In this document: in pieces, positions 33,275 through 45,500 of the stretch
How positions within the stretch are numbered: position 1 is the first letter of the stretch
Layout of the letters: every line of letters starts with the position of its first letter
NCBI GenBank assembly: GCA_032433595.1
Contig: JASWJB010000053.1
Location: 109,435 to 173,434 of the forward strand
Origin: Conoideocrella luteorostrata
Lineage: Eukaryota; Ascomycota; Sordariomycetes; Hypocreales; Clavicipitaceae
Reading direction: 5' to 3'
DNA length: 64,000 nucleotides
The notes under the pieces: model-generated
Told to the model about the DNA's origin: nothing
The model's database searches: none
What the model saw: only the letters and a program-made list of their open reading frames with translations
Translations under genes and position numbers: made by a program

Positions 33275-35040
33275 ATTGAGCCTTGATGTGCTGAACGGGC
33301 AATTCAGTTAATACTTGAATGCGACTGTCTATATGTATTTGATACGCTGAGAGCGTGTCTTCGGATATGAGTTATTTGTTGCGAATCGATTATAGCACGG
33401 CGACCATGATGCGACGCGGGTTGGCCATATCGTCACTGAATGTTCGTATAGATAGTTAAACGTGACGGTTAGACGCCGGCAGAAGACTGCTCGGGCAGTG
33501 CCGCGGAGTAGATCGCGCTTGCCAGACCTGTTGTTAGGTCCCACGGCCGTTGATACAACAGTTGCTGTCAAATCAGAAACAAGTTGGAATTTTGCAATGT
33601 TTGCTGAGGTTCTGGTAAGCCCCATAAATTCCTACCTAGATTATTTGGGACTGACCCATGGGGAGTCCGCTGACGATTTACAAGCCAGACCGAGCTAGTT
33701 ACATGGCACCCTAGAAGGATATGTATGTGTCATGGAGCTGGTGCAAAAACCAGGCAGCACGTTACTCCCTACTAGGTTGTCGCTCCAGAGCAAAGCCAGG
33801 CGGGGGACTAGAAACAACCTAATTTCGTAAGCTGAGCTGCATTCGTTGCCCAGTTAAGTCACCAATCTACCTACCTGGTACCTCGCGTTAACTCAATGTG
33901 TCTGCAATGATGAGTGCATCTTGTTGGCCAGGCGTCGATGATTGCGGCGCATGAATATTTGCAATTGTACAGGCTCAGATCATTGAGGAAGCAGCCCTAG
34001 CTAAAATACCACCTGAGAGCTTACTGACCTAAAAGCTCAGACTATGTCTAGCCATTTAGTTAGAAGAGTTGGTCCCAACCACTAAGTGGCAGCCCTGTTC
34101 CGAACATGGCGGATGTCGATTCTAAGCCCAGAAGAATATACTAGTATGAGTCAAATTATGAAGACATAATTGTAGCTGTTGAAAATACACAAAGCTCGAG
34201 CTTTCCCTGCCGAATTCTATTCGAGGATTACATATAATATCGTCGCAAGATACCGGAACCTAGGTTTGGTTCTAGGTGTTCTCTGGCAAACCGTTAAGCT
34301 TGCTCTGTAGCGGCTGATGTATACTCCGTTTACTCCGTAGTGGGAGGTAGTGAGTTCTGCAAGCCTTCGGGTACCGTCAACGCTACCGTCATCGGTGCAA
34401 CTTGGGGCCTGGCACAAGCAGCCATGCAAAAAGTCATTGCCACAGACTGTAAATAGTATGCCCCGCTAGCGACTCTAGAACTCAAGGTTCTGGCGGCTTA
34501 ATAACTACAACGCGACTAGGCGCAAGGGAGAGAGAGGTAGGGGGGCCTAAGAGGGCATGCCCACTCAACTGACAGCTTACATTTGGCGAAAAGTCACTTG
34601 AAGTTGCTGACCTGTATCTCCTTCCGTCGTGCAAACTTCTTCCACTTTGTGTTGTAGACAAGGAATCGAGATTTCTGCCCAGCGCAAGCGCAAACGCTGA
34701 CGAGAGATCTGACAGGCAGGCTGAGGCTGTGACGGAAACGCCAGCTGATCGTCTTGCCCAGCTTTGGGATAGTCATGATGCAGTCACGCCTTGGGCGAAG
34801 GTCACGAGGGCTGACGGCAGCCCCAACCTCTCCAGGCTCACCTTCCGTGGCTGAGGCAACATTCTGCTCCAAGTCGTCGCTCAAGCGCACGAGACTCGCA
34901 GTTTCCACATATCACACGTTCGAGAGCAGGCAGGAAACAACAGGCACGAGAAGTCAAACAAGGGTCGCGAGCATCTGACTTTCAATTTTTTTTGGTATAT
35001 CAAGGGATAGGCTCGATATCGAGCTGTAGAACTTTCCAAC
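33275..35040. other. Divergent intergenic region
   Basis: About 1.8 kb between the divergent starts of the disordered protein and the APP1-like gene. A double ACTCCGTTTACTCCGTA micro-repeat lies at about 34322-34339. A minus-strand frame at 34594-34908 starts with GTG and is not convincing. Both promoters must lie here. Confidence 0.5.
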
Positions 35041-36424
35041 ATGGCAAACAACAAAATCAACCCATCGAATTTCGCCGGCGTGATGCAGTTGCGAACAAGA
35101 AAGGAAAAGAATTTTGATGAGATCGAATCCAGCCTTGGCTTGGCCAAAAGCTCTACGCTCCCACTGGCGCAAGGACAGTCTAGGCTTACCAGTTGGCTAG
35201 ATCGGCTCAACATATTTCGTCCATTTGCTAAACCCGTTACTGACGATGACATCGTCTGGCTTCTCGACAATACGGCGTACAAGTCTCCTCGGTCGGGGAC
35301 ATGGCAAGCTGAGTTTGTTGCCGCCGTTTTCGAACGCGAAGATAAAGAGAAGCTCATGAACATGGTTACCGGAGTTGTCCGTGCTGTAGGATTGACAGAT
35401 GATGCAGCAGAACGAGCGACTGTCGAGGAAAGGGTGCTGCCATTTCTATGGGATGTCCGTCCAGCGAGGGTGATAAGCGCCACTCAGCAGTCACATCTAC
35501 TCAAACTGGGTCCATCTAATATCAACGGGTTATCCTCGAACGTGTTAAAAGTCTCCAAGAGCAAGAAGGGCTCGCTTGTGAAGACCTCCACAACAATCGG
35601 GGGTGGTCTGGGGAGTATTGTCAACATGCAGACATACTATGCTGGCGAGGATGGTTGGGGAATTATATCCGGTACGATTGTCTATCTTCATTACTCATAT
35701 GCTCAAACCCTTAGCTTCAAGGTCCTCATTAGAAAACAGATGTCGACGATACTATTAAGACCACAATGACTAGTGACCCGGTTGGAATTCTCCGGGAAAC
35801 TTTCATCAACCCACCTCTTCCAATCAAAGGAATGCCCGAACTTTATGCGGAGATCAAGTCTTTCTTGCCTCAAGATACGGCATGGTTTTACCTTTCCGCT
35901 TCACCATATAATCTCTATCCGTTCTTAAAGCAGTTTCGCAAGCAATACTATCCACCTGGAACACTCATTCTTCGAGATTCAAGCTGGAAAACTGTGGCTG
36001 GTCTGCTCTCTGCATTGACATTGAGAACCGAGGAATACAAAGTAGATAGAATGAAGAAAATCCACTCATGGTTACCGAAAAGAAAGATGGTTGTGGTTGG
36101 AGACTCCACACAGTCGGACCCTGAAGCCTACGGCGAAATGTGTGTGGTTACTGTTAATACCTCTATTCATATCAGAACAAGGAAACTGACAGCCATTGCT
36201 CCAGGTATCGGACTACACCGGGCTGGATTCGTCTTATACTGATAAGAAAGGCCACAGACATTGCTGAGATCGGAATAGATGAAAAGAATGAACCGGAGAG
36301 ATTCGAAAAGGCTTTTCAAGATGTTCCGCGTTCCGCTTGGCATGTGTTTGAGGACCCTGCGGAATGTATAGAAATTGTGAAGAGAGTAATCTCAGGGGGG
36401 TTAGCAGGAAATTCAAGGGCCTAA
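35041..36424 (+). CDS. APP1-type phosphatidate phosphatase (DUF2183)
   Basis: Three exons: 35041..35671, 35740..36139, 36205..36424, giving 416 residues. The App1 catalytic domain is a HAD-type Mg-dependent phosphatase that dephosphorylates phosphatidate (and related pyrophosphates in yeast App1, found at cortical actin patches). Signature motifs are all present: the nucleophile DxDxT as DVDDT at residues 211-215 (exon join ISDVDDTIK), LSASPYNLYPFL, and VVGDSTQSDPEAYGE. The C-terminus WIRLILIRKATDIAEIGI then FEDPAECIEIV matches the family. Introns are 68 and 65 nt. The second donor is GTGTGT, weaker than usual, but only this phase restores EMYRTTPGWIR. Yeast App1 is longer because of an extra C-terminal Pro-rich tail; this looks like one of several filamentous-fungal paralogues, so no symbol is given. 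Confidence 0.9.
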
Positions 36425-38517
36425 TTGGACCCTGTTTTCAGAATAGGACCAGGGCGGATGCAAACGCAGTCGTTCTTACCGCAATGAACAGAACAGCATG
36501 GAACGAACTTTTCGATTACCTTAGTATCTATCCAACAGTATGCGTATTTTATTATTACGAGCATGAAGAAAACAAGATAAGGAGTGGCAAAACGCTGATT
36601 GAAGTACAAGTCGGTGTCAGTGTGTACCATGCCCGAAATTTCTAAAACGACAGCCAACCAAGGCAGGCTTTCTGGTCGGAGTTATTGATCAACAAATGGT
36701 AGTTTAGTTTCCATTAAACGCGGGATGCCACAAGAAATTAAGGCTGGCCGTGCATGCTCACGCTGGGCTGAGTTATACACCTCAACGTCCTCGTCCACTT
36801 TTCCCGACTAGCCCATCAGCCTGGGCGGAAGTTCTACAGCTTCTGGTTTTACATCGTTGAAATGAGACTGTTCTGAGAATCTCGGCACCAAGTGGATGTA
36901 GTCTTTCTCATAGTGGCGTTCTCATCGGCAATTAGCCAGTGAAGTTCAATGTATTCTGAGGTATGAATATGTGGTGCGTCTCTGCAACTGAGAGAAGGCA
37001 CTGACAGGAGACCTCAATTGGAGGTGGTGGGCTCGGTACAACCAGTTACTAAAGACAGTACAAAAGAATTCAGCCACGTATTATCACAATGATATATTGA
37101 ATATAAAAGCTCGATAGATATCTGACTCGTCCTAGAATTAGCCACTGGAGGAATACATAGCTTTCCCTGCCTCTATGAAACTCTCGTGATGCATGTGATT
37201 GGACATGCATTTTGGTGGCAGCTCATGGCGGTCCATTTTTACCCGTGAGAGTCACCGAGAGAGTTGGAGTCGCAGTTCTGAAGTGCGCCAGTCAGTAGCG
37301 GAGTCTGAAGGCGCGGCGGAAACGTTGGCTGATTCAACAGCTCGTACTGTCGGTATCTGTTAGACAAGCATCACGCCATCGACTTCACTACGGTTCCCCA
37401 GACTCCGTTCACCCGCAAGGGTTGACGGATAACCACATGTGTGGAACTAGGCTTTGCAACGTGTTTCTCTCATCACTGTTCCGACTTCGCCCGTAGACGC
37501 CATTGACTGCTGCGCTAGGTAGGGTTTCTGGTAGTGAAGGTGGTACCTCGGCCGAAGATCAAAGAACGCTAGAATTGCTTACTGTCTCAAGAGCGGTCGA
37601 ACTGCGGCGAGTTGAGCAGGAAATTGGGATGAAAACGAGCATGTTGGAACTCCACACACGACGTACCTCGCGGGACCAGCGGGCGTCGATGCCCGGAAGC
37701 CAGCGCTATGTTAATGAACCAATTCATGTTCCCAATCCAGATAAAGATTTGCCATGTCGCGAGTCTACTTCGTCAGTTTTCAAAAAATCGATGTTCAAGT
37801 CGTGTATGGGGAAACTTAGTAAGATGCAACGCCAAAAAGTGCGTGGTGCCATCAAAGTCCGAAGGTCGGCCAAGCTAACGTGATATTGCACCTCCTGGGT
37901 TAAGGCTTCAACTTTGCATGTCAATTTTCGTCCGATATTCCCCCCCGATTAATCAATGCATATGCCGCGGCGCTGCCCAATGCCCCATCAGGATGGTGCC
38001 GCTTTCCGCTTCAATATTTGCTTGTGGTCCGTTTCGGTGTCACGAGCTGCTGATGCCGTCATGCCATCCAGTAACGTTGATCCGATCCCCGGCCCCATAT
38101 CAATCTCACATAACTATGGCGTGGCCGCTCTGAAGTTTAGGCCCGCAGTGGTGGTGGTAGTGGTACCAACCAGAACTGGCTAGTGCGACCTGGTCCCTGC
38201 TCCGCGTCTAACCCATTGGCTATCGAAAAATATTATACATATTTGTACAATTTGTGACAACAGAAACCCCATCTTATCCACCGCCTCGCCTCAGGATACT
38301 AATAACCTCCTCATTTCCCCTACCACCTCTTCCCATCTTACCATTGGCGTACTCCGTGATCACACAACTGTTTTCTTACAAGTCAGATCCTCTGCGCAAT
38401 CTCATTCGGCCTCTAACCCAGAGTCTTATTCTCTAAAGCCCTCGAGGCGCGCACCTGGATTCATCTAATTTCAGCCATCTCGACTCTCAGTTCAACCACA
38501 CCGGTCACAAAAGGATC
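36425..38517. other. Intergenic, KGD4 upstream
   Basis: About 2.1 kb between the APP1-like gene and KGD4. The plus-strand frame 37503-37883 is basic and Arg/Lys-rich but starts with TTG and has no recognised similarity. A GTG/GTA microsatellite-like patch lies near 38146-38163. KGD4 is preceded by a C/T-rich leader from about 38265. No gene is supported. Confidence 0.5.
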
Positions 38518-39015
38518 ATGTTTGCGACCCGAACCCTCCGACAGGCTGCTGCGCATGCCGAGCGTACTCCTCTTATCAAGTTCATTGGCCCACGATCTGT
38601 TCCTTGTGAGTGAATCTACTTGTGTATTAGTTATATTGGCTTCATCTGGAGTGGTTGATACTGAACTTCACATTCCTTAGCTTCGATCGACCATACTCCC
38701 CAGCCTCACCCCGCATCTCCCACCGGACAATTGCCCGAGTCGTTCGCCGCTTACGGGAATGGCTCATCTGCTTCTCGACACGCCTCCTTCAGCTCCTACC
38801 GTGACCATGCTCAGCAGCATGGTCCTCTACAGAAAACTATCCGCAATGCTGAAGCCGGTGTTGGCGGCACGTCGGGATCTCAGCTCGGACCAATCAACCC
38901 TCCCGATGGAATCTTGTTCGATATTTCTGAGCTTCCCGTCCGATTCCGTCGAGCTCCCATCGACTTGGCCGAAATCGAGGCAGTCGAGTCTGGTGGTGCC
39001 GCTCTGTTGGGTTAA
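38518..39015 (+). CDS. KGD4: 2-oxoglutarate dehydrogenase adaptor subunit Kgd4 (Ymr31/MRPS36)
   Basis: Two exons: 38518..38605 and 38681..39015, giving 140 residues; the intron is 75 nt with GTGAGT and TAG ends. Kgd4, earlier annotated as mitochondrial ribosomal protein YMR-31/MRPS36, is the small adaptor that recruits the E3 subunit to the 2-oxoglutarate dehydrogenase complex in mitochondria. The conserved N-terminal motif HAERTPLIKFIGPRSVPSSI followed by DHTPQPHP is present, with a short basic targeting leader (MFATRTLRQAAA). The conserved C-terminus has GILFDISELPVRFRRAPIDL, typical of filamentous fungi. The exon join lies inside the VPSS motif and is phase-correct. Confidence 0.9.
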
Positions 39016-41867
39016 ATGACACGATTCGACCTGGGGCTTGACAATGGACGAAAACCAGGAATGAAGACGAAGGTTTGACAGTGTCAAGAGCAGCAGTGTT
39101 GACAAAAATAACATCCCGGACTGACACAAACTTATTCTCCAGTCCCACGAGCATAGTCTGCAAAGGTGTTGAATTGTCTACTACGCCAAGTTCTCGGGAA
39201 CTACAGTCTTTGCTCGATCAAGACGATTCATAGACATGATATCATGTCCACGTGCCTCCGGATAGCAGTATGAGGGATGCAGACATAAGTGTGCTGTACT
39301 GATGGCGCAATGTTGTGGATGATTAGGATGTCGAAATTGAGGATAATGATGATGCCGTCGACTTGTAATAAATGCACCGCTTCAATGTGCTTACTTGCAG
39401 TGGTCGTTCAGATCCCCAGACGACTTACTTTCCAACCGAATGATAACCCAAAAGTCAGCGCTGACATGATGATTACTCAAGTTTGATGGATTCTGGGTTA
39501 GGGGAGCAATGGAGTTGTTTGAAGCTTTTTAAGCAGTTATGTACATAGCGCGAATCTCTAACAACCCAGATTCAAAGTATCTCTCTAGTCGTCTTTCTTT
39601 AATCAGGCTCATTTTTAATTCAGCCCATGGGCTTGCCTATCCTTGACTTGCTTCGTGCATGCGCTTGGTCTACGCCAGCCTTTGATCCTTAACACATCCC
39701 GCCTCAGCTATTCTTATCAAGAAATCGTCGCTACCAGATAGAGGAAATCCGAATTCGCCGCGTGGTCCCTCTAAATCCATAACCTGGTTTTAAAACTATG
39801 AAGACAATGCCTATATAAAAGCTTTCCCATGTTGGCTCCATCAAATTAAATGTACAAGGATAATTTGATGCCATCTAGAGGAGGAACTTGATCCATGTAA
39901 GGCGTGAGTGGAAGTTGGAAATACAAATCTGGACCTCGCATTAGAAGATCTCAACGCTACATTTGTCTTTACTTTTGTACCGGAGGTTATGACAAGGTGT
40001 CACGATATACGGAGTACACGGCTAGAATATGCTTGTGGATGCGCAAAAGACAGCGTTAATTTCACTTTGGTGAGTAAACGATAGCATGTATTCCCCACCT
40101 ACATGTGCGGATGCAAATGACAAGCGACACAAAAAAATAAACGAGTAGAGAAGGGAGCCACTAATATCGAACTTGTACGGCAATGGGTTTCCAGTAAGGT
40201 CTGAGCGACTTTGTGCGACGGCTATCAACATAACTCATAGCGCTTTTCAAATTTTCATCTTGTCCAAATTTGATACATAGCAGTTATTTTTGGAAAAAAT
40301 TGACAATTTTTTCTGTTCATCTTGACTGGCGTATTACTCTGTGTCAGATCCAATCCTCCACATCGGATCGTACCTCTTCTTATATGTCAAAAGAAAACCT
40401 ATTTTCACGCACCTCAAGGTATATTTTCATTAGTCATCCAAATAATTTGGACGGATTGGAACTCTTGTGGTTTGATGCGCCGGTCACGAGTTGCAAAACG
40501 CACACTGAAAGGATCCTTGTCACTACGGTCCCATGTACGGAAATCGTGGATTTATGTGCTGCCATAACAACATTTGAAAGTCTATCGAAGTATGCGCTTC
40601 GATAATTCGCGATTGGCTTTAGAGCGATTCTGAATTTAGGTCAGCTTTTTATTAGAGTACATATCACAGCAGTAACATACTGCAAAAATGAATGTGTACC
40701 GTCAGTCTAGTCAGTCTACTCTACCTGCCCCCAAAGCAATAGTAATCCTTCATAAAACATGTAACTTCAGCTTACAATAGTCGTTGACAGTTATGTCAAA
40801 TTTCTTCCTGCCCGGTGCTTGTCGAGAAATTACGAAGATAGCAACCCTTGAGACGCAACCCGCTATATCAGCCATTTAACCGCCTATCAAACTGTCCCGC
40901 TGCTTAAATTTTTTAATTTTCACTCCTACCTTTTTTTAATCTCTGCAGCAGTAGGCAACAGGTACTTTGTGTTGTAATTCCCTTGGCCCGCCGGCAGACT
41001 CAGCTAGCTTTTAGCCTCGATAGGAGATACATTGCAACATCTTGCTTTTACACTTTGATCGAGAGTCAAGAACTATATCGATACAGAAACCTTGAATATA
41101 CAAGGCAGAGGCTATTGCGGAAACTATTTGAGGTCATATGCTGAAGTATTTGGTGGGCACGGGTTAAGTGCATCCATCACTAACCTACCAATTTATCATT
41201 GCTATCCACCACTCTTGTAGCAGTCTTCAGAAAGAGAAGGACAAAGATAAAAGAAAGTAGAAGTGAGAATACGTATTGTGAACTAACACGGGCTTAATAG
41301 AACTTAAATGATAATAACAAAGAATGTGAGCCGTCACTGATGCTTGGAGACGAATTATATGGCACTCTGTTAGTGAGATGCACATCCTCACACTAAAAAA
41401 GGATGAAGAGAGACGAGTCTAATGTCAGACTGACGGCTCAACAACTGATTGATATCAATGTATCACACGAGCTGAACTTTGAGCGAACTGTGATGAGAAG
41501 TTGACGGCTGCCTAGAAATATGAGATTGCGACTCCTGGCTTCTTTAGTGTTTAGCGGGGTTAAGGCTAAAAGTAGCGCTCCACCGGTTCTCGAATCCTTC
41601 CATTGTTAATCAGCACTATCAACAGCACAGTAACTAATCGTGTCTATTCTCTACGCTTCCTTTCTTAACTTCAAGCTCTCTCTCTAGATAGGCATCAGCC
41701 ATAGCCAAGGTCGTGGCCAGACTCGTCCTCTTATTTGTGTCAGCCGTGATTTTACATGTTCTAAGATCAGGAGTAATCCTCGCATTTCTTACTTCATCTT
41801 CTTCAGTAACCATCCTCTTAGCCAACAGACGCATCATTGGCTGTCGGAAAACTTCCTCAGGCTCTCT
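39016..41867. other. Intergenic, no gene recognised
   Basis: About 2.85 kb. It includes the KGD4 3' UTR, one TACGGAGTAC copy at 40008-40017 and T/A-rich patches around 40270-40920. Short open frames (for example 40270-40605) are not convincing. A pyrimidine tract ending CTCTCTCTAG at about 41678-41687 could be a 3' splice site of an unseen upstream exon of the next gene. Confidence 0.45.
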
Positions 41868-42503
41868 ATGAAAATGGGCTTTCAAGAGGATGAGTTGGGG
41901 TCCACGACTAAAGTCCCAGATATGGGACAGCGCCAGCAGCAGGGTTACCAACAGAGTCTACCCGTGCAAGCTGAACTCGACCCGCCTCCGCCTTATGAAG
42001 AAAAACCTTCGTCATCTGAATTTGCCGGAAATCAAGGCACGAGGGTTGCTGAATTAGGGACTACCGTCTTCAATTCCAACAGCGTAAACCCTTGTCAGTT
42101 AGTTGTGCGGAGACAGGACGAAGAGGGTCAGCTTCAGGGAGAAGAGCAACAGTATCAACGGGAGGAACAAATTAGACATCGCGATGAGCAATGGCATCAA
42201 CGAGAAGAGCAATGGCATCAACGAGAAGAGCAACGGCGTCAACGAGAGGAGCAACGGCGTCAACAAGAGGAGCAACAACATCAGCGAGAAGAGCAACAAC
42301 ACCAGCGAGAAGAGCAACAACACCAGCAGCAAGAGCAACAGCGTCAGCAGCAAGAGCAACAGCGTCAGCAGCAAGAGCAACAGCGTCAGCAGCAAGAGCA
42401 ACAGCGTCAGCAGCAAGAGCAACAGCGTCAGCAGCAAGAGCAACAGCGTCAGCAACAACGTCACCACCAGCAACGGCACGGCAACGACAACAATTTCAAT
42501 TAG
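41868..42503 (+). CDS. Gln/Glu-rich heptapeptide-repeat protein with a PPxY motif
   Basis: Open frame of 211 residues from ATG at 41868 to TAG at 42501-42503; not recognised. The N-terminal 92 residues are hydrophilic and non-repetitive and contain DPPPPYEEKP, a PPxY motif of the kind bound by WW domains (for example Rsp5-type ubiquitin ligases). Residues 93-197 are 15 copies of a heptapeptide, consensus EQQxQRE moving to EQQRQQQ, which would form a charged helix or polyglutamine-like stretch. The protein ends in an Asn/His-rich tail. The repeat region is also open in the other plus-strand frames and on the minus strand, so open length alone is weak evidence. The PPxY motif and the absence of stops in the unique N-terminus argue for a gene. 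An upstream exon is possible. Confidence 0.5.
   Translation: MKMGFQEDELGSTTKVPDMGQRQQQGYQQSLPVQAELDPPPPYEEKPSSSEFAGNQGTRVAELGTTVFNSNSVNPCQLVVRRQDEEGQLQGEEQQYQREEQIRHRDEQWHQREEQWHQREEQRRQREEQRRQQEEQQHQREEQQHQREEQQHQQQEQQRQQQEQQRQQQEQQRQQQEQQRQQQEQQRQQQEQQRQQQRHHQQRHGNDNNFN
42144..42458 (+). repeat. 21-bp minisatellite, 15 units
   Basis: Fifteen contiguous 21-bp units, in frame with the open frame at 41868. Units from 42331 onward are identical for five copies (AAGAGCAACAGCGTCAGCAGC register has period 21), with a sixth differing by one base. Units toward the 5' end diverge progressively (for example ATGG or CGGC instead of CAGC). The gradient suggests recent expansion at the 3' side. Confidence 0.93.
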
Positions 42504-45500
42504 GAGAACAGAATACAAACAGACAACAATAACGCAGTTGTCGAGATTGGCGATATCACTATCGCCTTTGTCACAGTTGCGACAGCCAGCAGCGACAAGC
42601 AAACAATAGAGAATAATAAGGCTAAACTTTCGAGCCTTCTCGGTCCGGAATTACCGCAGGAGGGTACTATTTCTTAGATCAAGAAAGGCGACTGAATTTC
42701 CCTCCTGAGCGTGTTCTGGTAGCGCCAGGGAATGTAGGTTCAGCGAACTTACCGTGTTCTGGAAGCAATTCAGTCCAATCATGATGGTTTCCATCCAACT
42801 TACTTCCTATTTCCTTTATTAAATTGTTACATATGATGAAGGGAAGGGTGAAAGCGTCACTTCATCAGTTAGCATTTTAACTTCTTGGTTACATGAGGAT
42901 AGGCACAATATTTTCCTTTCTAATTCCGTTATCATAGCCTGATATCGCCCATTTAGATGTGGTACTAGGGGCTTGCCGTTTAGTACTGATTTGAGTACGT
43001 ATCTGATGTCGGGGTTGATTGATTGAATCCCCGACATCTTCCAGTCACGGCTATTTTCGCTCCCTATTCTACTATTGACCAAATAAACATCGGTGAAGAA
43101 CGTCCACGGGTTTGTTGGCAACCCAAGTCATACTTCGAGAAGCACTACTAAACGATAGGTTGAACTGCCCCCTCAGTTTGACGACATAAACAGTGTTCTT
43201 GTCTAGCCACAAAGAAAAAATGTTAAGACATGCCGTAATTTTGGTATGGCAGCCTACTTTACCAACATCTCGCGCTGGAAGTAGCAACTATTCAAAGTTA
43301 GAACTAGACGTTCTGACTCTGATTACACACCTGTTTGCCCCCATGTGAGAGACAATGCTGACTCGACTGTTTGTCGTCAGGTGTTCCATATTCCCATCTT
43401 GCAATCGCAGTCTACAACACCATTGGTCCACGGCCATCCATTCATGTTACAACTCCAGGGATAGGGGCTCCGTCACATAGTGGATCATGGACGTAGATCA
43501 TGAGTAGCATTCAGATCATTTGAGTCCATCGCCGATGGACCAAGAACCACTTAATGAAAACGCTGGGTCTGGAGGCTTTGTGGAGTTCGTGAAGTCAAAC
43601 AAACTAGTTAGTGGCAGTTGATAGTTCTAAATACCACCAAGTAGTCTGGGGATTTGCGGGGAAGCAACAAAATCATCCACTCTGCTTCTGGCAATTGTGA
43701 ACGTATCGCATATTACGCAATGGAGCAGCTGTCGCGATCCGAAACTCGAGCCATTACGGCATAGACGTCAACCTCAGCAGAATTGTGCGTCAACTGAAGA
43801 CGAAATTCGCTCCGCGCCGCGGAATTGCGACACACTGTTTGAAGTAGGTGGGTTTGAATTTAAACCGCCACTCTCCGAGAACATGGAACTTCCGCACCGC
43901 ACCATCACCATCATCCTGACCCTGGAGCTAGTCTTTTTGGGGTGCTGAGGCTTGAGAAAGCGGATGTTGGAGGAGCCAAGAATCTCCTTGCGCCACCAAG
44001 CCACTCAAGCTTATCTTGGCACCAATTTTCTCTTGCAGACTGCCAGGTTTTGGCAGTTGCAGCGCCCCTCCCTCCTCTCAACAATTGGTACCGGCTTCCC
44101 CGCGACTGGGTGCGGGGAAGCAAGCTGAGGCCTCAGCAAAACAATAGTGCGCATTATCGAAGCTTAAGGGGGTGGGTGGTGTGCAGCGGGAGGCCGATAT
44201 TTGTTCTAGAAGCCATCGCATCTTAGAAACCGTTTCGTATCGGACAGCTTTTTGAACTGCACTGACCAGCTCATGTGCAGTAATAGTTACCTTAAAGACT
44301 CTTCAAGGGTACTAGTATGTATGTCTACCCACACTGGTGATGAGGTTGGAAACCAGACGAGTTTTGAGCTTAGCCGCAGAGGAGGAAAGGGTTTCCTACT
44401 TGATTAAACTCGATAGGCTTCTGGTCTTGAGAGACCATATCATTGCTAGATTGTTAGAGAACAGTCAGCAGGCAGGAGAACGTCATTCTTCATCCAGTTG
44501 CAACTTTGTTATCATACAATCTATGGGCAAGATTGGACTCGAGTCATGTTCCAGCATGTTTTCTATCTCTACGTAGCAGCCTCGAAGCGCCCACTTTCAT
44601 CATGGTAGCCGGAACACCATCTTGTCAGTCCTGCTCCGCACCGTCGCTTTTTGATAGCCACCAGTCATGGCCGTTTATGGTAAACGATGAGCTCACTCAC
44701 CATGGCATGGCGGATATAACGTCCGATGCACGATCACCCCAGCAATATGCCCGCGTAGCTTGATAGCATGGCACTTTCAACGGCGCTTATTCTTGTCCCG
44801 CCGCCCGCCTTCTACTGTACAGGAGTTGATTCGCCGGTATGGGTGGAATAAGAAATTCTAGAAAGGTGTCATCTCGTCCTGGCTTGGTGGCTGAAGCCTA
44901 GATATCACCGCCCACACCAGAGTAGTTCCCCCCCAGTAAGGACCCGCGGACAGGTGATGGGTGGCGCGCGCGTAGAAATGCCTCAAAATTGATCTAAGCT
45001 TGATGATTATCAGTCACACAGTACGAGGGTTGAAGAATCCATTAAGTAAAGGTTTGCAAAGAATTGCCTCAATGAATTGCCATGGAATTTGGCAGTCGGC
45101 TCCTGCTGTTCGTGCATCACCATAGACAGGCTATCTTCGATCAGCCATTCATTCACAGGATGCAACAGATAGGATTAGGCCAGTGTTTCGCAGCTAATTC
45201 ATGCGATATCGAAGATGACATGATTCATAGATTTGTATCAGCTTGTACTGAGATACCAATTGCTGGACAGGGGAAAGTATTAGGCATAGGTCTCGCTTTC
45301 ACCGCACTGCCAAAATATTTCGGTGGTGTACTCAGGATTTGAAGCAAGTTGGAGTACTAATCTGCCTCGTGTGGGAGATGCCGATGCAAATCGAGAAGCA
45401 GAGGACAGACACCCCTTGGCACTACCTGTCAACCTGTTCCGTTCTGACTCGCAGCTGTCGGCTAACTGACTGAGCAGTGTTTTCATGGCTTTCGGATTTC

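Noticed and set aside
33785..33815. Possible second copy of the inverted-repeat arm (GGCGGGGGAC)
   Set aside because: Only about 10 bases match the arm at 18153 and there is no partner arm nearby.
34594..34908. Open frame of 104 residues on the minus strand upstream of the APP1-like gene
   Set aside because: It starts with GTG, has low-complexity basic composition, no recognised motif and lies in the promoter region of the neighbouring gene.
37503..37883. Basic 126-residue open frame on the plus strand
   Set aside because: It begins with TTG, has no recognisable similarity and no clear splice partners; chance openness is as likely.
42099..42602. Leu-rich 167-residue open frame on the minus strand
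   Set aside because: It is the complement of the 21-bp minisatellite and owes its length to the repeat.
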